Shown: positions 45,001 through 56,018 of the stretch, piece by piece
Position numbering within the stretch: position 1 is the first letter of the stretch
How the letters are laid out: each line of letters opens with the position of its first letter
NCBI GenBank assembly: GCA_029532625.1
Contig: JARFXM010000011.1
Coordinates: forward strand, 1,736,001 to 1,800,000
Source: Lomentospora prolificans
Lineage: Eukaryota; Ascomycota; Sordariomycetes; Microascales; Microascaceae
Direction of reading: 5' to 3'
DNA length: 64,000 nucleotides
Notes under the pieces: model-generated
What the model was told of the DNA's origin: nothing
What the model saw: only the letters and a program-made list of their open reading frames with translations
The model's database searches: none
Position numbers and translations under genes: made by a program

Positions 45001-47499
45001 CAGAGGCACCCCGCCATTGGTTGGTCTGTGTTGATTTGATTTCTGGTCCATTTTCGATGCTGTTTGGGGTTGCCACACGTGTACATGGGTGGGCTGTTCT
45101 CCGCCATCGAAGTACCCCTTCTATGTATTCCTGCACCACCTCCGATGCGTTCGCCTGTTGCCGGACAATCCACACGCATCACCTTCTTATCCATGGGTGT
45201 GCATACAGTCCCGTACCATAAGGCTATAACGTGGGCTAGACTGGGCAACGCAACTTTATTCGCCAACCTCACTAGTGGAGAGCGGCGCCATTGAAGATTG
45301 ATGGGAAATCATCTGAGGCATCACCGAAGGCTGCCAATGACAAGCTACTGTTGTCTACCCCCCTCCACTCCTTTGGGGGGATTGCGTTCTAACTCGCTTC
45401 CTTGCTTCGCGACGCCTGTCAGATTACAGCCACTGAGGTCCGATGCTCGACGCGAACCGACACTCGCTCTCCTCTTTTTTGTCCCCCGCCCCAAAGAATG
45501 GGCACTGGCCGGCAAGAACCCAAACCACGAACAACAAAATAAGTGTAGATCTCCATGAATTGTTCGTTTCCGTTTAAAAATAGAGCCACAACTATGCTTG
45601 CGTTGAAATAATGCTGGCAAGGGTAAAGAGCGAAACTGGCCGCGCGTACATCTGTGACGCGAGAGAAGAAGCCTTCTACACCCGTTCAACTCGAACCATA
45701 TTTGTAAGTCGTACAAGGCGATGCAGGAGAAGGGAATCCGGGCGGTCCCCTTCTGAGACCCATGAGTGCTCGGGAGATCGCGATCCATCGTCAAGGACCG
45801 CGTCGGGACCCGAGGACAAAATATCATGCAAGGCTTTTGGACGGCCCGTTTGGGAGCCTGTGGGAGGTCGCTTTGACTCATTATCCCAGCCGCTAACAAA
45901 GAAAAAGAAAAAAAAAGAGGTAAGACGAAAAAAGAAGTGGCCTCAACCCTGCCGGACTGCACTCAGGTGTGGTGTAACTTTAAACAGAGACGTCGACACA
46001 ATTCGGCGAGGGTGGGGAAGAGTGACAAACTTCAAGGAGCCGGGTACGACACTCGGTTCTCAACCCTGAAGCGCGAACGTTCGCCAATATGCCGAGACTT
46101 GTACTTTTCTAATTTACTAAGGTACCATTTTTTGGCGTGTAACAGGATTTGGAACAAGAAACTCAGCGCCACCTTCGTGGAAGAGGACACCGCCGGACGT
46201 GCTCATCTGCAGGTTGGGCACAGTGGGCCCTATTTCATTCCCCACTTCTCCATAACTCTTTGAAGGCGCTGGAGACGGGTTCTTCTTGCCTGCACCCGTA
46301 CGCAGCCGCTCAGCGGTTTGCTTAGTGGGCTCCTGGTAGGCAGTTCAACATCAATTATCGCTCACAGATAGCAGCTGCTAGCCTTTCCTTCAAGTAAACT
46401 TGCTTCATAGGACGAATTAAATTTGATTTATCTGAGGTGATAAGCAAACACAATACAAGCGACATTTCGAAAATGCCACTTCAGATCAATTGTCTTTAAC
46501 GCGTCGCCCCAGAGTCGAAAATTTGAGGTACAGGTAGTTGTGTTGGAGCGTTTGCAGGGCTGGACCTTTGACTTGTATCAAAGACAGAACATGAGAGAGC
46601 GGGTTTTCGCACGTGTGGCTCATGGCAACTGCAGCTTGCTGATAGGCAAGACCCTGCGGGCAAACCTGGCAACATTTCATCCTCGAGGCGACTAATAAGG
46701 GGAGAGGACACCTCTAATAATACCTGCCTGGCTTCGAGAAAGCGCGACCGAGATTTTCTGGATTATCACCCCGCGACTCCATTTTTTTTCGCCCTTCGTG
46801 TTGTTGCTTCCAATCGACGGTGTATGACGCACCCCTTTTGGACGTTTGCCTGGGCAGAAGTCGTCGCATCGCGCCTTCATTCCCTGGTGCTTAACCTCGA
46901 GGATATTCGATGTCACACTTTTGTCCCTTCCTCCCCATCACCCCGATCCTCATGGGTAGTGTACACTCTGTTCTGTATGCAGACGAAAGGTTTGATGTGT
47001 ACGAGGGTACTTTGCAAACAGGAGAGTACACGAGTGTACAAGAGACCTGCTCGTGATGACATGATGGCCAAGTGCGAAGTCTCCCTACTAAGACGTTGGA
47101 GTGGGAAGGTGTGGGATGGTACTCCGAGGCGAGTTCTAATACTAGTACCAAGCACCTCCCACCACATCTCTAGGCATTTTAGTCTTCCGAGCCTCCTCCA
47201 CAACAAAAAGCAATCGGCAGGTACAGCACAGGAGGGGTGTGCCACCCGTCGCTGCAGATAGACAGAGTGTACACTAATAAGTTGCTAGGTACTCTAAAAC
47301 TCCCCAAGCTAGTAGCTGCTTCTCATGCCCCATTGGTCCTTTTCGCCTTTCTCATTCCTTGCCCTTCGACTACATCCGTTTCCACCCATTCTCATTCCCA
47401 ACCCGAGAAGGCCCAGGACTCATAATTAATCCCGAAGTACTGTACCCCGATCCGGTACGGTTTGTTAGGTACTGATCCATCTCCCAGGTCTGGTCGTAG
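39010..47499. other. 8.5-kb gene-poor stretch
   Basis: From the tRNA to the WHI3 leader. I find no intact gene on either strand. Open frames are short, interrupted and without recognisable domains. A short direct repeat (TTTTTCATAA twice) lies at about 39181-39200. Composition is mixed and not AT-rich, so heavy repeat-induced point mutation is not obvious. Confidence 0.5.
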
Positions 47500-48178
47500 A
47501 GTCAGGTCCCCTGTCTCCGTCCTTTTCTTTGTTCCAGTCCGTCCTTCAAGTCCCCAAGTCCCACACAGCACACCACCTCCGTTCCTCGCCTTCTCTTTCT
47601 TTCTGTCTCGTCGCGCTCCCCCCCCACCAGCCTATTGTATCCGCTGAGCACGACATTATTAACTGGATGCTTTTTCCCTTTGCGACAAACCACCACCGAC
47701 GAACTGTCCCCCGTCCTATGCACCTTTTGCACAACGTTATTCCGTCCTCCCACCAAATCCCATCTCCAACCCCCAACTTTTCAATCACGCCCTGGTTTTT
47801 TTTTTCTCTTCTTTTTTTTCCTTTTTTTAACCACTTCCGCTACCGCCTGCATTCCCCCCTTCCCGCAACATCTTTTGCGCCGCGCCGAAAGTCGTCATCG
47901 TACCATATTTTTCAGAAATTCATCACCTTCGCGCCTCATCGCCTGCCTCAGTCCCGAAGGGAATAAACTTCCACCTCCTTCTCTAACTTGTTCCAGCGGG
48001 CTTTTTTTTCTTCCATCGCCGGCGACAGCTTCACGTCCGTTATCGCCAGCATTGCTCGACGATCTGACTCCTCGCATCGCTCGCTCACTCGCATCTTCTG
48101 GCAGCTTGACGCGACCCGCATTCGCCGAGAGCGTCGCCGCTGAAACGCAATTTCCTTCCCGCGCATGCGTCTCCATAG
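47500..48178 (+). promoter_or_regulatory. Long pyrimidine-rich leader of the WHI3-like gene
   Basis: About 680 bases dominated by C and T, with several T-runs, lead directly into the start at 48179. This is the usual look of a Pezizomycotina promoter and 5' untranslated region. Several upstream ATGs occur. One, at 48165, opens an 8-codon upstream ORF (stop TGA at 48186-48188) that overlaps the main start codon in another frame. Confidence 0.65.
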
Positions 48179-48188
48179 ATGGCAATGA
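48165..48188 (+). promoter_or_regulatory. Upstream ORF overlapping the WHI3 start
   Basis: ATG 48165 opens a frame that ends at TGA 48186-48188 (MRLHRWQ). It covers the main ATG at 48179. Its stop shares bases with the second in-frame Met codon of WHI3 (ATGA at 48185-48188), a layout that could allow restart there. It matters only if transcription starts upstream of 48165. Confidence 0.5.
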
Positions 48189-49894
48189 ACGGTGAGCAGA
48201 GTGTGACGGGCGCATCGTCGGTCGCGTCGGCAAAATCGCAATATCCTCTTGGGCTCACGACTCCTACCAACCAGTTTACTCAAAATTCTTCGAATAACAC
48301 CAAATCGGCAGCAATGGCCGGATCCGCATTTCTTTCACAGTCCTCGACTTTCCATTCCGCCGTCGGGAGCCAGGCTCCATTCCACATGAAGCAGTCCGCA
48401 CACCCCTTCGATCGCGATGCGACGACAAAGCCGATTGGCACCCCGTTCGGAACCACTCCGTCGCCGCCCGGCGCGTCATCGGTCCTTATCCGCCAACTAC
48501 CTTTGAACACCTCCGAAGAGCAACTGAGATTGATGGCCGTGTGGTCCAAGGAGCTCGTCAGCGTCGAGGTCTTACCCATCGAACAATCGAGTGACTCTGG
48601 TTTTCGCTCGGCGATCATGAACTTTAAATCTCCTGCTGGCGCGCACGAGGCTAAGTCGATGCTGGATGGCAAGTCCAACATCGCCAACGACGCCGATATG
48701 ATTGTCGAGATCCTTGCGGACACTGCGCTATCGACCAGCTCGACCGCCTCGTCCTCGGCTGCTTCCTCCACGGTCAACTCACGGCAACCATCACGTTTCA
48801 AAAACGGCGGGGCATTCCAGTCACTAGATAACATTTCTCCTCCTTTGAACGGCGGTGCGTACGTGGGCACCGAGCTACCAACGCCTGAGTCGAGTGCAAT
48901 GTATCAGAACCTGTTCTCACCACAGTCCCCAATCGGAAACCATCTGACAGAGCCCTCGAGAATGTCGGGTAAGTCTCTTATCAAGAGCAACGACGCTGCG
49001 GACGATGACGAGACTGGAGAACTCCTCAAAGACCCCGTAGCATATGCGGAGAACGGTGCTACTGCTCAGCGGAGGGCGACGGCGCCTCAGATCCCCATTT
49101 CTCGCATGGCTGGACTTTCTCTCAGTACTACTGCGCCTAGCCCGTCTTCCCTACCACAATTTGGCCACCCAAGGATGGGAGGTATCCCCACTCACCCGAG
49201 CGCCATGTCTCCCCTAATGACGACCGGCTCTGGAAGGCCTATGAACTTCCCGCTCAACCCGCACTACCCTAGACATAACTTTCCTCCGCCGGTCAACCCG
49301 GCCGACCAGAACCCACCGTGCAATACTCTTTATGTGGGCAATCTTCCGATAGACACTTCGGAAGAAGAGCTTAAGGCGATCTTCTCTAAGCAGCGGGGGT
49401 ACAAACGTCTGTGTTTCCGCACCAAGCAAAACGGACCGATGTGCTTTGTCGAGTTTGAGGACGTCTCGTTCGCGACCAAGGCGCTTCACGAGCTCTATGG
49501 CCAACCTCTGCACAACAGTGTGAAGGGCGGTATTAGACTCAGCTTTTCGAAGAATCCCTTGGGAGTCCGGTCTGGCCAGACTTCGGCGCAAGCCAGCTCC
49601 AGCTCCATGAGTGGCTTGAACGGTATGACCCCTGGACCGAGCAACGGGTTTACCACCGCGAATGGCCCTCCTCCGGGATTGTCCGTACCTCCCGGCCTGG
49701 CCACCAACCGTGTTGGCGGCTACAATGGAGGACCAGGAGCTGGCCCTCACGGCTACAACACTGCTGGGCTTTCCTCGTCAGGGCATGGCTGGGGCACGCC
49801 GGGGTACAACCCAGCCATGGCGGCGGGCGGATCTTCGTCCAACCTGCAAAGTGGCTCTTCCAATTACCTTCCACCACACATGATGGGGTTGTAA
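48179..49894 (+). CDS. WHI3: Whi3-like RNA-binding protein
   Basis: A single exon of 571 residues. Whi3-family proteins bind mRNAs, including G1 cyclin messages, and control cell-cycle entry and polarity through RNA-protein condensates. The C-terminal RRM (about residues 380-462) has RNP2 LYVGNL and RNP1-like MCFVEFED, and ends HNSVKGGIRLSFSKNPLG, typical of this family. A weaker RRM-like fold lies at about residues 101-181, from SSVLIRQLPLNTSEEQLR. The rest is low complexity: Ser/Thr-rich in the middle and Gly/Asn/Pro-rich after the RRM (GMTPGPSNGF, then GPPPGLSVPPGL), as expected for a condensate-forming protein. Two Met codons, 48179 and 48185, could start it. The leader is long with upstream ATGs, so translational control is likely. 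The WHI3 symbol is assigned by domain layout, not by alignment. Confidence 0.87.
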   Translation: MAMNGEQSVTGASSVASAKSQYPLGLTTPTNQFTQNSSNNTKSAAMAGSAFLSQSSTFHSAVGSQAPFHMKQSAHPFDRDATTKPIGTPFGTTPSPPGASSVLIRQLPLNTSEEQLRLMAVWSKELVSVEVLPIEQSSDSGFRSAIMNFKSPAGAHEAKSMLDGKSNIANDADMIVEILADTALSTSSTASSSAASSTVNSRQPSRFKNGGAFQSLDNISPPLNGGAYVGTELPTPESSAMYQNLFSPQSPIGNHLTEPSRMSGKSLIKSNDAADDDETGELLKDPVAYAENGATAQRRATAPQIPISRMAGLSLSTTAPSPSSLPQFGHPRMGGIPTHPSAMSPLMTTGSGRPMNFPLNPHYPRHNFPPPVNPADQNPPCNTLYVGNLPIDTSEEELKAIFSKQRGYKRLCFRTKQNGPMCFVEFEDVSFATKALHELYGQPLHNSVKGGIRLSFSKNPLGVRSGQTSAQASSSSMSGLNGMTPGPSNGFTTANGPPPGLSVPPGLATNRVGGYNGGPGAGPHGYNTAGLSSSGHGWGTPGYNPAMAAGGSSSNLQSGSSNYLPPHMMGL

Positions 49895-52308
49895 GAGGTG
49901 ACCCCATGACAGAAATAGTCTCGCTTTTTCCATTTCCAACTGCGACAACAAAATAGCACAGCTCAGGTTTTGACTTGATTGCAGCGATCGTTGATTCCCT
50001 TTTTTGTCTTATTCTTCACTGCTTCCTCTTATTCATCCATTGCGCAGTTGTTCATCATCTTCGGGATCAGGGTTTTGGCGTTTTTTTTAAGGAATGAAGA
50101 TATGTCAGGGATGGGAATGGCTGGAAACGGGATACTGGGAACGAAGGCGTACGCACTATGGGGCGTCCATGGTGGGTTGACTATGTCGATAACGGCAGAA
50201 GGGTTCTCCTTTGTTAACTATCACGAGGGCTGCTTCCTGCTCGATTCCTTCGATCGGCTCTTACATTTTTCGTTGCGGTTAACCCCGATTTCTCTTCCCA
50301 CTTCCAGTCAAGCCGCTCTTTTCTCAGCTTCCGGAGTGGTACTTTTCATCATGGCTGCATTTGTTACTGCATCGCGAGTCTGGCATATCTCATCATTGCA
50401 AGGGCACGGAGCGCGTGGACCCTGTTTGCTTGTTTTGGTTCTGCTTGGAATCGGTACGGTCATAAGTGCGATTTTCTCCATCAAACGATTCCCCCGCACA
50501 TCGGCTCAACTTTGATATTTTTGGCAAGCTTGTTTGGGACGGATCTTGATTCGGGTGGAGTTGGAAGACATGTTCGAGTTTCCTAGTCTAGACTCCCAAG
50601 AGTTGGGCGAGGGACATGCTTAGGTGTTTTTCTTTTTGTCGCTTTTCTTCTCTTTTTCGGCAACATGACATGGGACCGTGCAGTAATCATCGGGGCCGCG
50701 AGTCATTTCCTTTGCACGAGTTGTTTTCGAACTCTCAATATGCTGTCCCGTTACTTTTCTACTTGCCTTTTCGTTCCTTTCTTTATCAGTTTGCCTTTTC
50801 CCTTGTCACCATCACATACAGTATAGCCTGGCGCGTGGGAAGGATGGGAAATACGCTTTCATCTCAGGTTCCGGTCAACGCATCAGATGCAGCAGCACCT
50901 CTCTATCTCGCACTTTTTATGGCTTAATGGTTCTCTTCTTCGACTCGTCATCGGCGACTCATTACTATTCTACCTCATTTACATTCTACTCTTTACTATC
51001 TGCCCGACCCGGGGATAAGAATTCAACGTAATGTGCGACTTTGCTGCCTCCCTGGCCGCAATCGATCTCCTGGAGGAGCTGATCTCGGCGGGGTCAACAC
51101 CCCAACGCCTCTCTCGCTTTTGCGGTGTCGTTTAGCCCTATGAGGTATAATAGTTGAGGAACTACTGACCGCCTTTCGGGCCTCACTCGGACTACTGTTC
51201 AACTTTCCTTTCGTTTGGTGTGGCTAGCAAGTCGGGTTCAAGGACACACAAAAGAAGCAAAAGGATATAACGGTCAAGGCAAAATATTGTCCCACAAAAA
51301 ACGGATGGAAGTTTGGGCGATTCTCGAAAAGCAAGTTACGCTCATCATCGCATATACGAAATCGGATTTGGTGCGGCTTAGACGGGAAATGAGGCGTCTT
51401 TTTCCATGGGATCAGGTATCATACAATCGCATGTCCGGTGCCGGCCTACGGAAGCGAGCTCTTTCGTTCGAGGGCGGAGAGTGGACACGGATATGGACGT
51501 TACATGAATGAAGGGTTTGGTTGTCTTTGGTTTGTTTGTTTGATCCAGCGCGTCTTAAAGGCATGAGTAGCGAAGGAATTCAAGACCAGGGTGTGTCGCA
51601 CTGTTACATCCGTGTTTCTATTTAGAGGGATGCCGGTTTCTTAAGGCATGGGAGGGGATCCTGGCTTCAATCCACTTCGGACCCTTATTCCAAGGATGGC
51701 TCGTGAGCTCTATAGGGTCATCCTCCGGGCTTTCATTTTCTACGGGATCCCACGATTTTCTTTTTAACAGCTTCTTAACTGGCACTTATCTCGTGGGCTG
51801 TCTGTCACTCAACTCCCTTGCATACGAACAACATTTACGGTTACTGTACTTGGGCTGGGATCGGCGTCATTTCCTCTCCTTTTGTGATTGAGCGTTGCAC
51901 AACGGGGCTTTTCTCGGCATCATCATCTTTTTTTACTTCAATACACATTTTCTGTTTGGTTTTCACTTTCTAGCTTCGTAACTGCACGGAGTAAGCCGTG
52001 ATTTTCGCGCACAGTCATCGATCGATATTCGAGGGAGTGACTCCTACCGGGTATTTATGTCTTCGTAAACATCAGTGCGCTACCAAGCAAAGTTGAGAAT
52101 CTAGTGAAAATCGTGAGTGGAGCTTAGAGTTCGAAATTGAGGTGCCAGGATTCGAGAGTTAGCACGAAAGGCATTTCATATTTCCATTCCACCCAGCGCC
52201 TAAGCTCCTGAATAAGAAACCAAGTGTTGTACATGCCCTCCTCCCCAAGCCCAGAGGTGGCGACGGTCAAAATAGAAGAGAAGAGTCGAGCCACAGAGGC
52301 CACTCAGA
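49895..52308. other. 2.4-kb convergent intergenic region
   Basis: It lies between the 3' ends of WHI3 and the zinc-finger gene. The first part is T-rich 3' untranslated sequence. A 178-codon open frame at 49979-50515 begins with TTG and has no recognised domain; I do not accept it as a gene. No RNA gene is seen. Confidence 0.55.
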
Positions 52309-53979
52309 TTACTCCCAACGGGGGAGATACTCCACTTTGACCTCTTTCCCCGCCAACTTGCTCCCGATCCTCGCCTGGAAGATGTCCTCGAGGCTCTCCA
52401 CAAACTTGCCGACGTTGGGCAGATGCGCCGCTGCGGCGACCTCATCCTCGTGGGTCCTGCCGCCGCCGTCGTTTCCGTCCTTGCTGGCCGGCTGCTGCTG
52501 GGACTTGACCTCCTCCCAGATGGAGCGGTGGGCCTCCTCGAGGTGCATTTTCAGGTTGGAGGAGGCGCAGGGGAGGGAGCAGTAGATGATGGCCTTGCCG
52601 AGCTGGTTGACGCACTCCTTACAGAGGCAGACCTGGGGCGATTCTGCGTCTTTGGGGGGCGCCTCTTGTTTGGAGGAGGATGTGTTACGGACTTGGATGC
52701 AGTATTTGCCCGCCTCGCAGGTGTGGGTGATCTCAAGGTGGCGCTCCTAGTGGCGTGTTAATCTCCTAGATGTATACTTATTATAGCCTCTGAGAAACCG
52801 AAAAGGAAGGAAACCTACGTGGGCCTTTTCAAAGCATTGCATGGAGCAATACGCAACTTGCGTAGCCTGGAGTCCCATATGTACGAGCACCTGACACAAC
52901 GCGCAAGCGATCAGATCCTTGTGATCCACAGGCTTAGAACACGCCTCACACGGCGGCGTATCGTAAAACTCCTTGGGGAGCTGTCGGTGCTTCTTCTCAG
53001 ACTTGGCGTGCTGGATCTTCTTATGAGCCGTCTTCGCCCGCTGCAGTTCATCCATATGTCTCCTCTTCTCCTCCACCACAACCCTTCTCTGCCTTTGTGC
53101 CTTTTGCGCGCGCTTCACCTGCTCCACGCGCCTTGTGTGCTCCGACGAAGTTTGATTCTCGGCAGCCATGGCGGCTGCGCCGAGTGGGGGACCAGATTGT
53201 TTGTCGATTGCGCCTCCGCCGACGGCGGCGCGACGATCTGCGTCGATGGCATTTATGACCTTCTCGATGGAGAGATCCTCAGACTCGCGGTACATTTCGG
53301 CATACTTTTCGGAACCCTCCAGGATCTTGCCAGAGCCGTTGACCTCGAAGAGGAACTGGATGACCTCCTCCTTCATCTTCTTTGTGTCGCCGGTGGCTTG
53401 CGCGCTAGTCACTGCGGCTAGGTAATCATCCACGTTGATCGGGCGGCCCCTAACCCTTCCAATTCCTTTGCGCACAACGCGCGCAAGGTCCTCGGTAGAC
53501 TGCGCCTCATCTGCCAGCGCACGGCTAAACTCCGCGGCGCCTCCAGAAGAGTTCTCGGCGACGTCGACGAAGTAAGGATACCGCGCCAGAACCTCGCGAT
53601 ACCACGCCGCCTTCTCCTTCTGCACTCTAGATTCGACGTCTGATAACCGCGCCCTCAGCTCCTTGGCCTCGTCTAGTAGGTGGCTCAGTTCCTTGAGGAA
53701 GTCCTGCCTGCCATAGAACCACTCGGCGGCGGTGTCCTTGCTAAAGTACCGGTCGCGGATCGCATCGATCACAGATCCGTAGTGCTCTTTACACTCTATG
53801 ACGTGCTTCTTGTTGCAGGATGAGCGACAGGCGTCTTCTATGGAACTGACGCGCTCGCCGCATCGACGCCGTGAATCTCTTAGTTGGCGGAGGGTCGGCG
53901 TCCAGTCTTTGATGAGGGGGAGGGTGTAGTCGGGCTGTGAGCCCGGTGGCAGCGCGGGCGCGGCGGCGTCGACTGACAT
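52309..53979 (-). CDS. Coiled-coil protein with two MYND-like zinc-binding clusters
   Basis: The exons are 53979-52819 and 52746-52309. The 72-base intron is in phase 0 and the product has 532 residues. Residues 20-140 are helical with paired Cys (a CGERVSSIEDACRSSCNKK stretch) and a predicted coiled coil (ELRARLSDVESRVQKEKAAW). A strongly basic coiled coil follows at about 290-340. The first zinc cluster has C344-x2-C347, C359-x2-C362 and C378-x3-C382, followed by H387 and H390, with the MYND-like YCSMQC. The second has CLCKEC, then YCSLPC and LKMHLEEAH. MYND domains usually bind proline-rich protein partners. I do not recognise a named orthologue, so the function is unknown. Its start lies 235 bases from that of SF3b5 on the opposite strand, so the two may share a promoter. 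Confidence 0.82.
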
Positions 53980-54214
53980 TCTGGGCGCCTGTCCGAAGTT
54001 GATAGGGTGATAGGGGAATGAAACAGAATAATGATAGGTGAGAGGATGCTAAACTTTCGATGCTGCTGGTTGTTTAGAAGTGAGAGGCGACGAAGTTGTT
54101 CTCGTGATTATGTAAGCTGGCGACGACGTTGAAAGGTCCAAGCTGCGAAGATGCAAAAGATTCTTTCCCATTCTCCCCAAAACAATCTAGTAGTTTGCAA
54201 AGACAGCAGAAATT
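53980..54214. promoter_or_regulatory. Divergent promoter between the zinc-finger gene and SF3b5
   Basis: 235 bases separate two start codons facing away from each other. No TATA box is obvious. The short distance implies shared promoter elements and overlapping control. Confidence 0.6.
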
Positions 54215-54622
54215 ATGGTATGCGTTCCCCAGAAATGCCGATTCTTCGATAAAACCGCTAACTATTTGAATTAGGCCGACAAACTACGCACGCAGCAGGA
54301 ACTCGAGCGCCTCCAGGCGAAGTACATCGGCACTGGCCACCCGGACACGTCGAGCTGGGAGTGGCGCACCAACATTCACCGCGACACACTCTCCTCCATA
54401 GTCGGGCACCCCCCGTTGATCAACTACATTGCCACGGCCGAGAATGAACCAATCCAGCTTGTGCGCGCGCGCTTGATCAGGGTTCGTATGCCCTGGTGAT
54501 ACATGGGCTGGCGCTGTTGCTAACGCGTTCATTTCTAGCAAATGCTGCAGCCTTGCGGACCCCCGCCTCCGAGAGAGGAAGATATCCCGATTCCGGCCGA
54601 CATGGTACAGAAGCGCAAGTAG
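54215..54622 (+). CDS. Splicing factor 3b subunit 5 (SF3b10)
   Basis: The smallest subunit of the SF3b complex of U2 snRNP, which helps hold the branch-point adenosine region. The exons are 54215-54217, 54275-54481 and 54539-54622; the product has 97 residues (human SF3B5 has 86). The match is clear: LRTQQELERLQAKYIGTGHPD, then SSWEWRTNIHRDTLSS, GHPPLINYIATAENEP and MLQPCGPPPP. The first exon holds only the ATG: the intron (GTATGC donor, GCTAAC branch site, TTAG acceptor) starts right after it. This is needed because no ATG lies in frame at the start of exon 2. The second intron uses an unusual GTTCGT donor, with a GCTAAC branch and CTAG end. The C-terminal REEDIPIPADMVQKRK extension is fungal-style. 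The gene is convergent with NSE3. Confidence 0.94.
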
Positions 54623-54809
54623 AATACCGACTTTTAGAACAGAGTACGAGGGCTGGAGATGCAGCTTGACCAAAGGACCAAAGGTACGCTGGTATTAATG
54701 GGCTCACCGAAGGCTGCCACGTCACTATCGCATGGGTATCATCACTGTTAAGCCGCAGCGCGGCATCTATCGCTTCCTCGGGACTAGGCCAGATCCATTC
54801 GTCAACCTA

Positions 54810-56018
54810 TCAATCACCATCATCTTCGTATCGGCTGCGCGTGACGCGCCTGCTCCGCCGAGGTTCGTCATCCGTTACGAGGGAGTTCTCTTGACCGTTC
54901 TCCTCCCCATTTTCGCCGTCCCGCTCCTCCTCCTCTCGCTCCTCCTCAGGCGCCTTTACGCCTAGGCTCGCGGCCAACTGCTTCTCAAGCCCTGGGTTTG
55001 AACCTCCAAACACCTCTCTTATCATACCCGCGACGCCTTCAGGTCCTACCTCCTGCTTACCCCTGGGACCGACGAGCCAGCTAATGTTCTTATCCTGGTC
55101 GGCTGAGATATTCTCGACTCTTTTCGCGACGTATCCCATCTTTTCCATCCTGGCCAGTACATCCTCCGTCTTTTCTGCTCCGAGCTTATTGTCGGCGTTG
55201 ACTCTGCTAAGATAGCGCTTGAGTTTCTGCTCGGTGACTTCCCCGCCGTTAAGTAAGATGAGGGCGATCACCATGGTATAAAAGCCTACGTAGGTCGCTT
55301 CTACTTCGGCAGTAGGCGCCTTTGAGGGCGCGATGATGAGCGGGGCTTGAAACCTCCTTGGAAGCGTCGATACGAGAATCCATGTTTCCGCCGACTTTAC
55401 TTGGCTATTGCTGCTAATGGCTGCAAGGAGCGGGCATTGGTTAGGGGATGAACAAAGGGGAGATTTACAACATGTAGATAGTACAAAGGAACAGTCGAAC
55501 TATACCTTTCCTCTTCTCCTCGAGCGTGAGCTTTTCTCTCACAGGTAGTTGCGACATTTCCATGCCGAAAACTGCTCGTAGTTGCTTTTGCGCAATGTCG
55601 AACACCTTTCTAAATAGACGCGGGTGCTCCCCCAGCACTACGTGGAATCCTAGTCAGAAACTCTGTTGGTCTGGCGGCAACTCCCTTTGGTAGGGCTTAC
55701 CCTTATCTCTTATAGCCTGCCGCCGTATCGGCGTCCTGGAAAACTCGCACGATAGCGCATAACGGACTAGTTTCGTCGCAAGCTGGTCCTCGAGCCCGCC
55801 GCCGGGTCTGTGGTCCACATCCATAGTCTCGTCTTCTTCCCTCTCGTCGGCGGAATCGTCGTCGTTAGCTCGGCGGTTACGCTGGGTAGAGACGTCGGCT
55901 TCTTCATCACCATCCTCGTACTCTGCCTATTTGCGATCAGGTTAGCAAGCTAGGCGGGGCAGCTTTTGTTTACGAGTAGGTAGGATAATACCTGGCGCCG
56001 GCGACGTGGGGGAGCCAT
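54810..56018 (-). CDS. NSE3: NSE3 / MAGE-domain subunit of the Smc5-Smc6 complex
   Basis: Nse3 is the MAGE-family kleisin-associated subunit that, with Nse1 and Nse4, binds DNA and drives DNA repair and replication-fork stability in the nucleus. The exons are 56018-55992, 55926-55701, 55649-55506 and 55420-54810; the product is 335 residues and all phases match. After an acidic N-terminus (EYEDGDEEADVS, later DDDSADEREEDETMDVD) comes the MAGE domain: LATKLVRYALSCEFSRTPIRR, GEHPRLFRKVFDIAQKQL, MVIALILLNGGEVTEQKLKR, TEDVLARMEKMGY and WLVGPRGKQEVGPEGV. The tail is acidic, then basic (PRRSRRVTRSRYEDD). The start MAPPRRRRQ at 56018 is supported by the neat phase-0 first exon. It is divergent from SLS1. 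Confidence 0.92.

Noticed and set aside
49979..50515. 178-codon open frame after WHI3 with hydrophobic stretches
   Set aside because: It begins with TTG, its ATG lies far inside, it has no recognised domain, and it sits in the expected WHI3 3' untranslated region.
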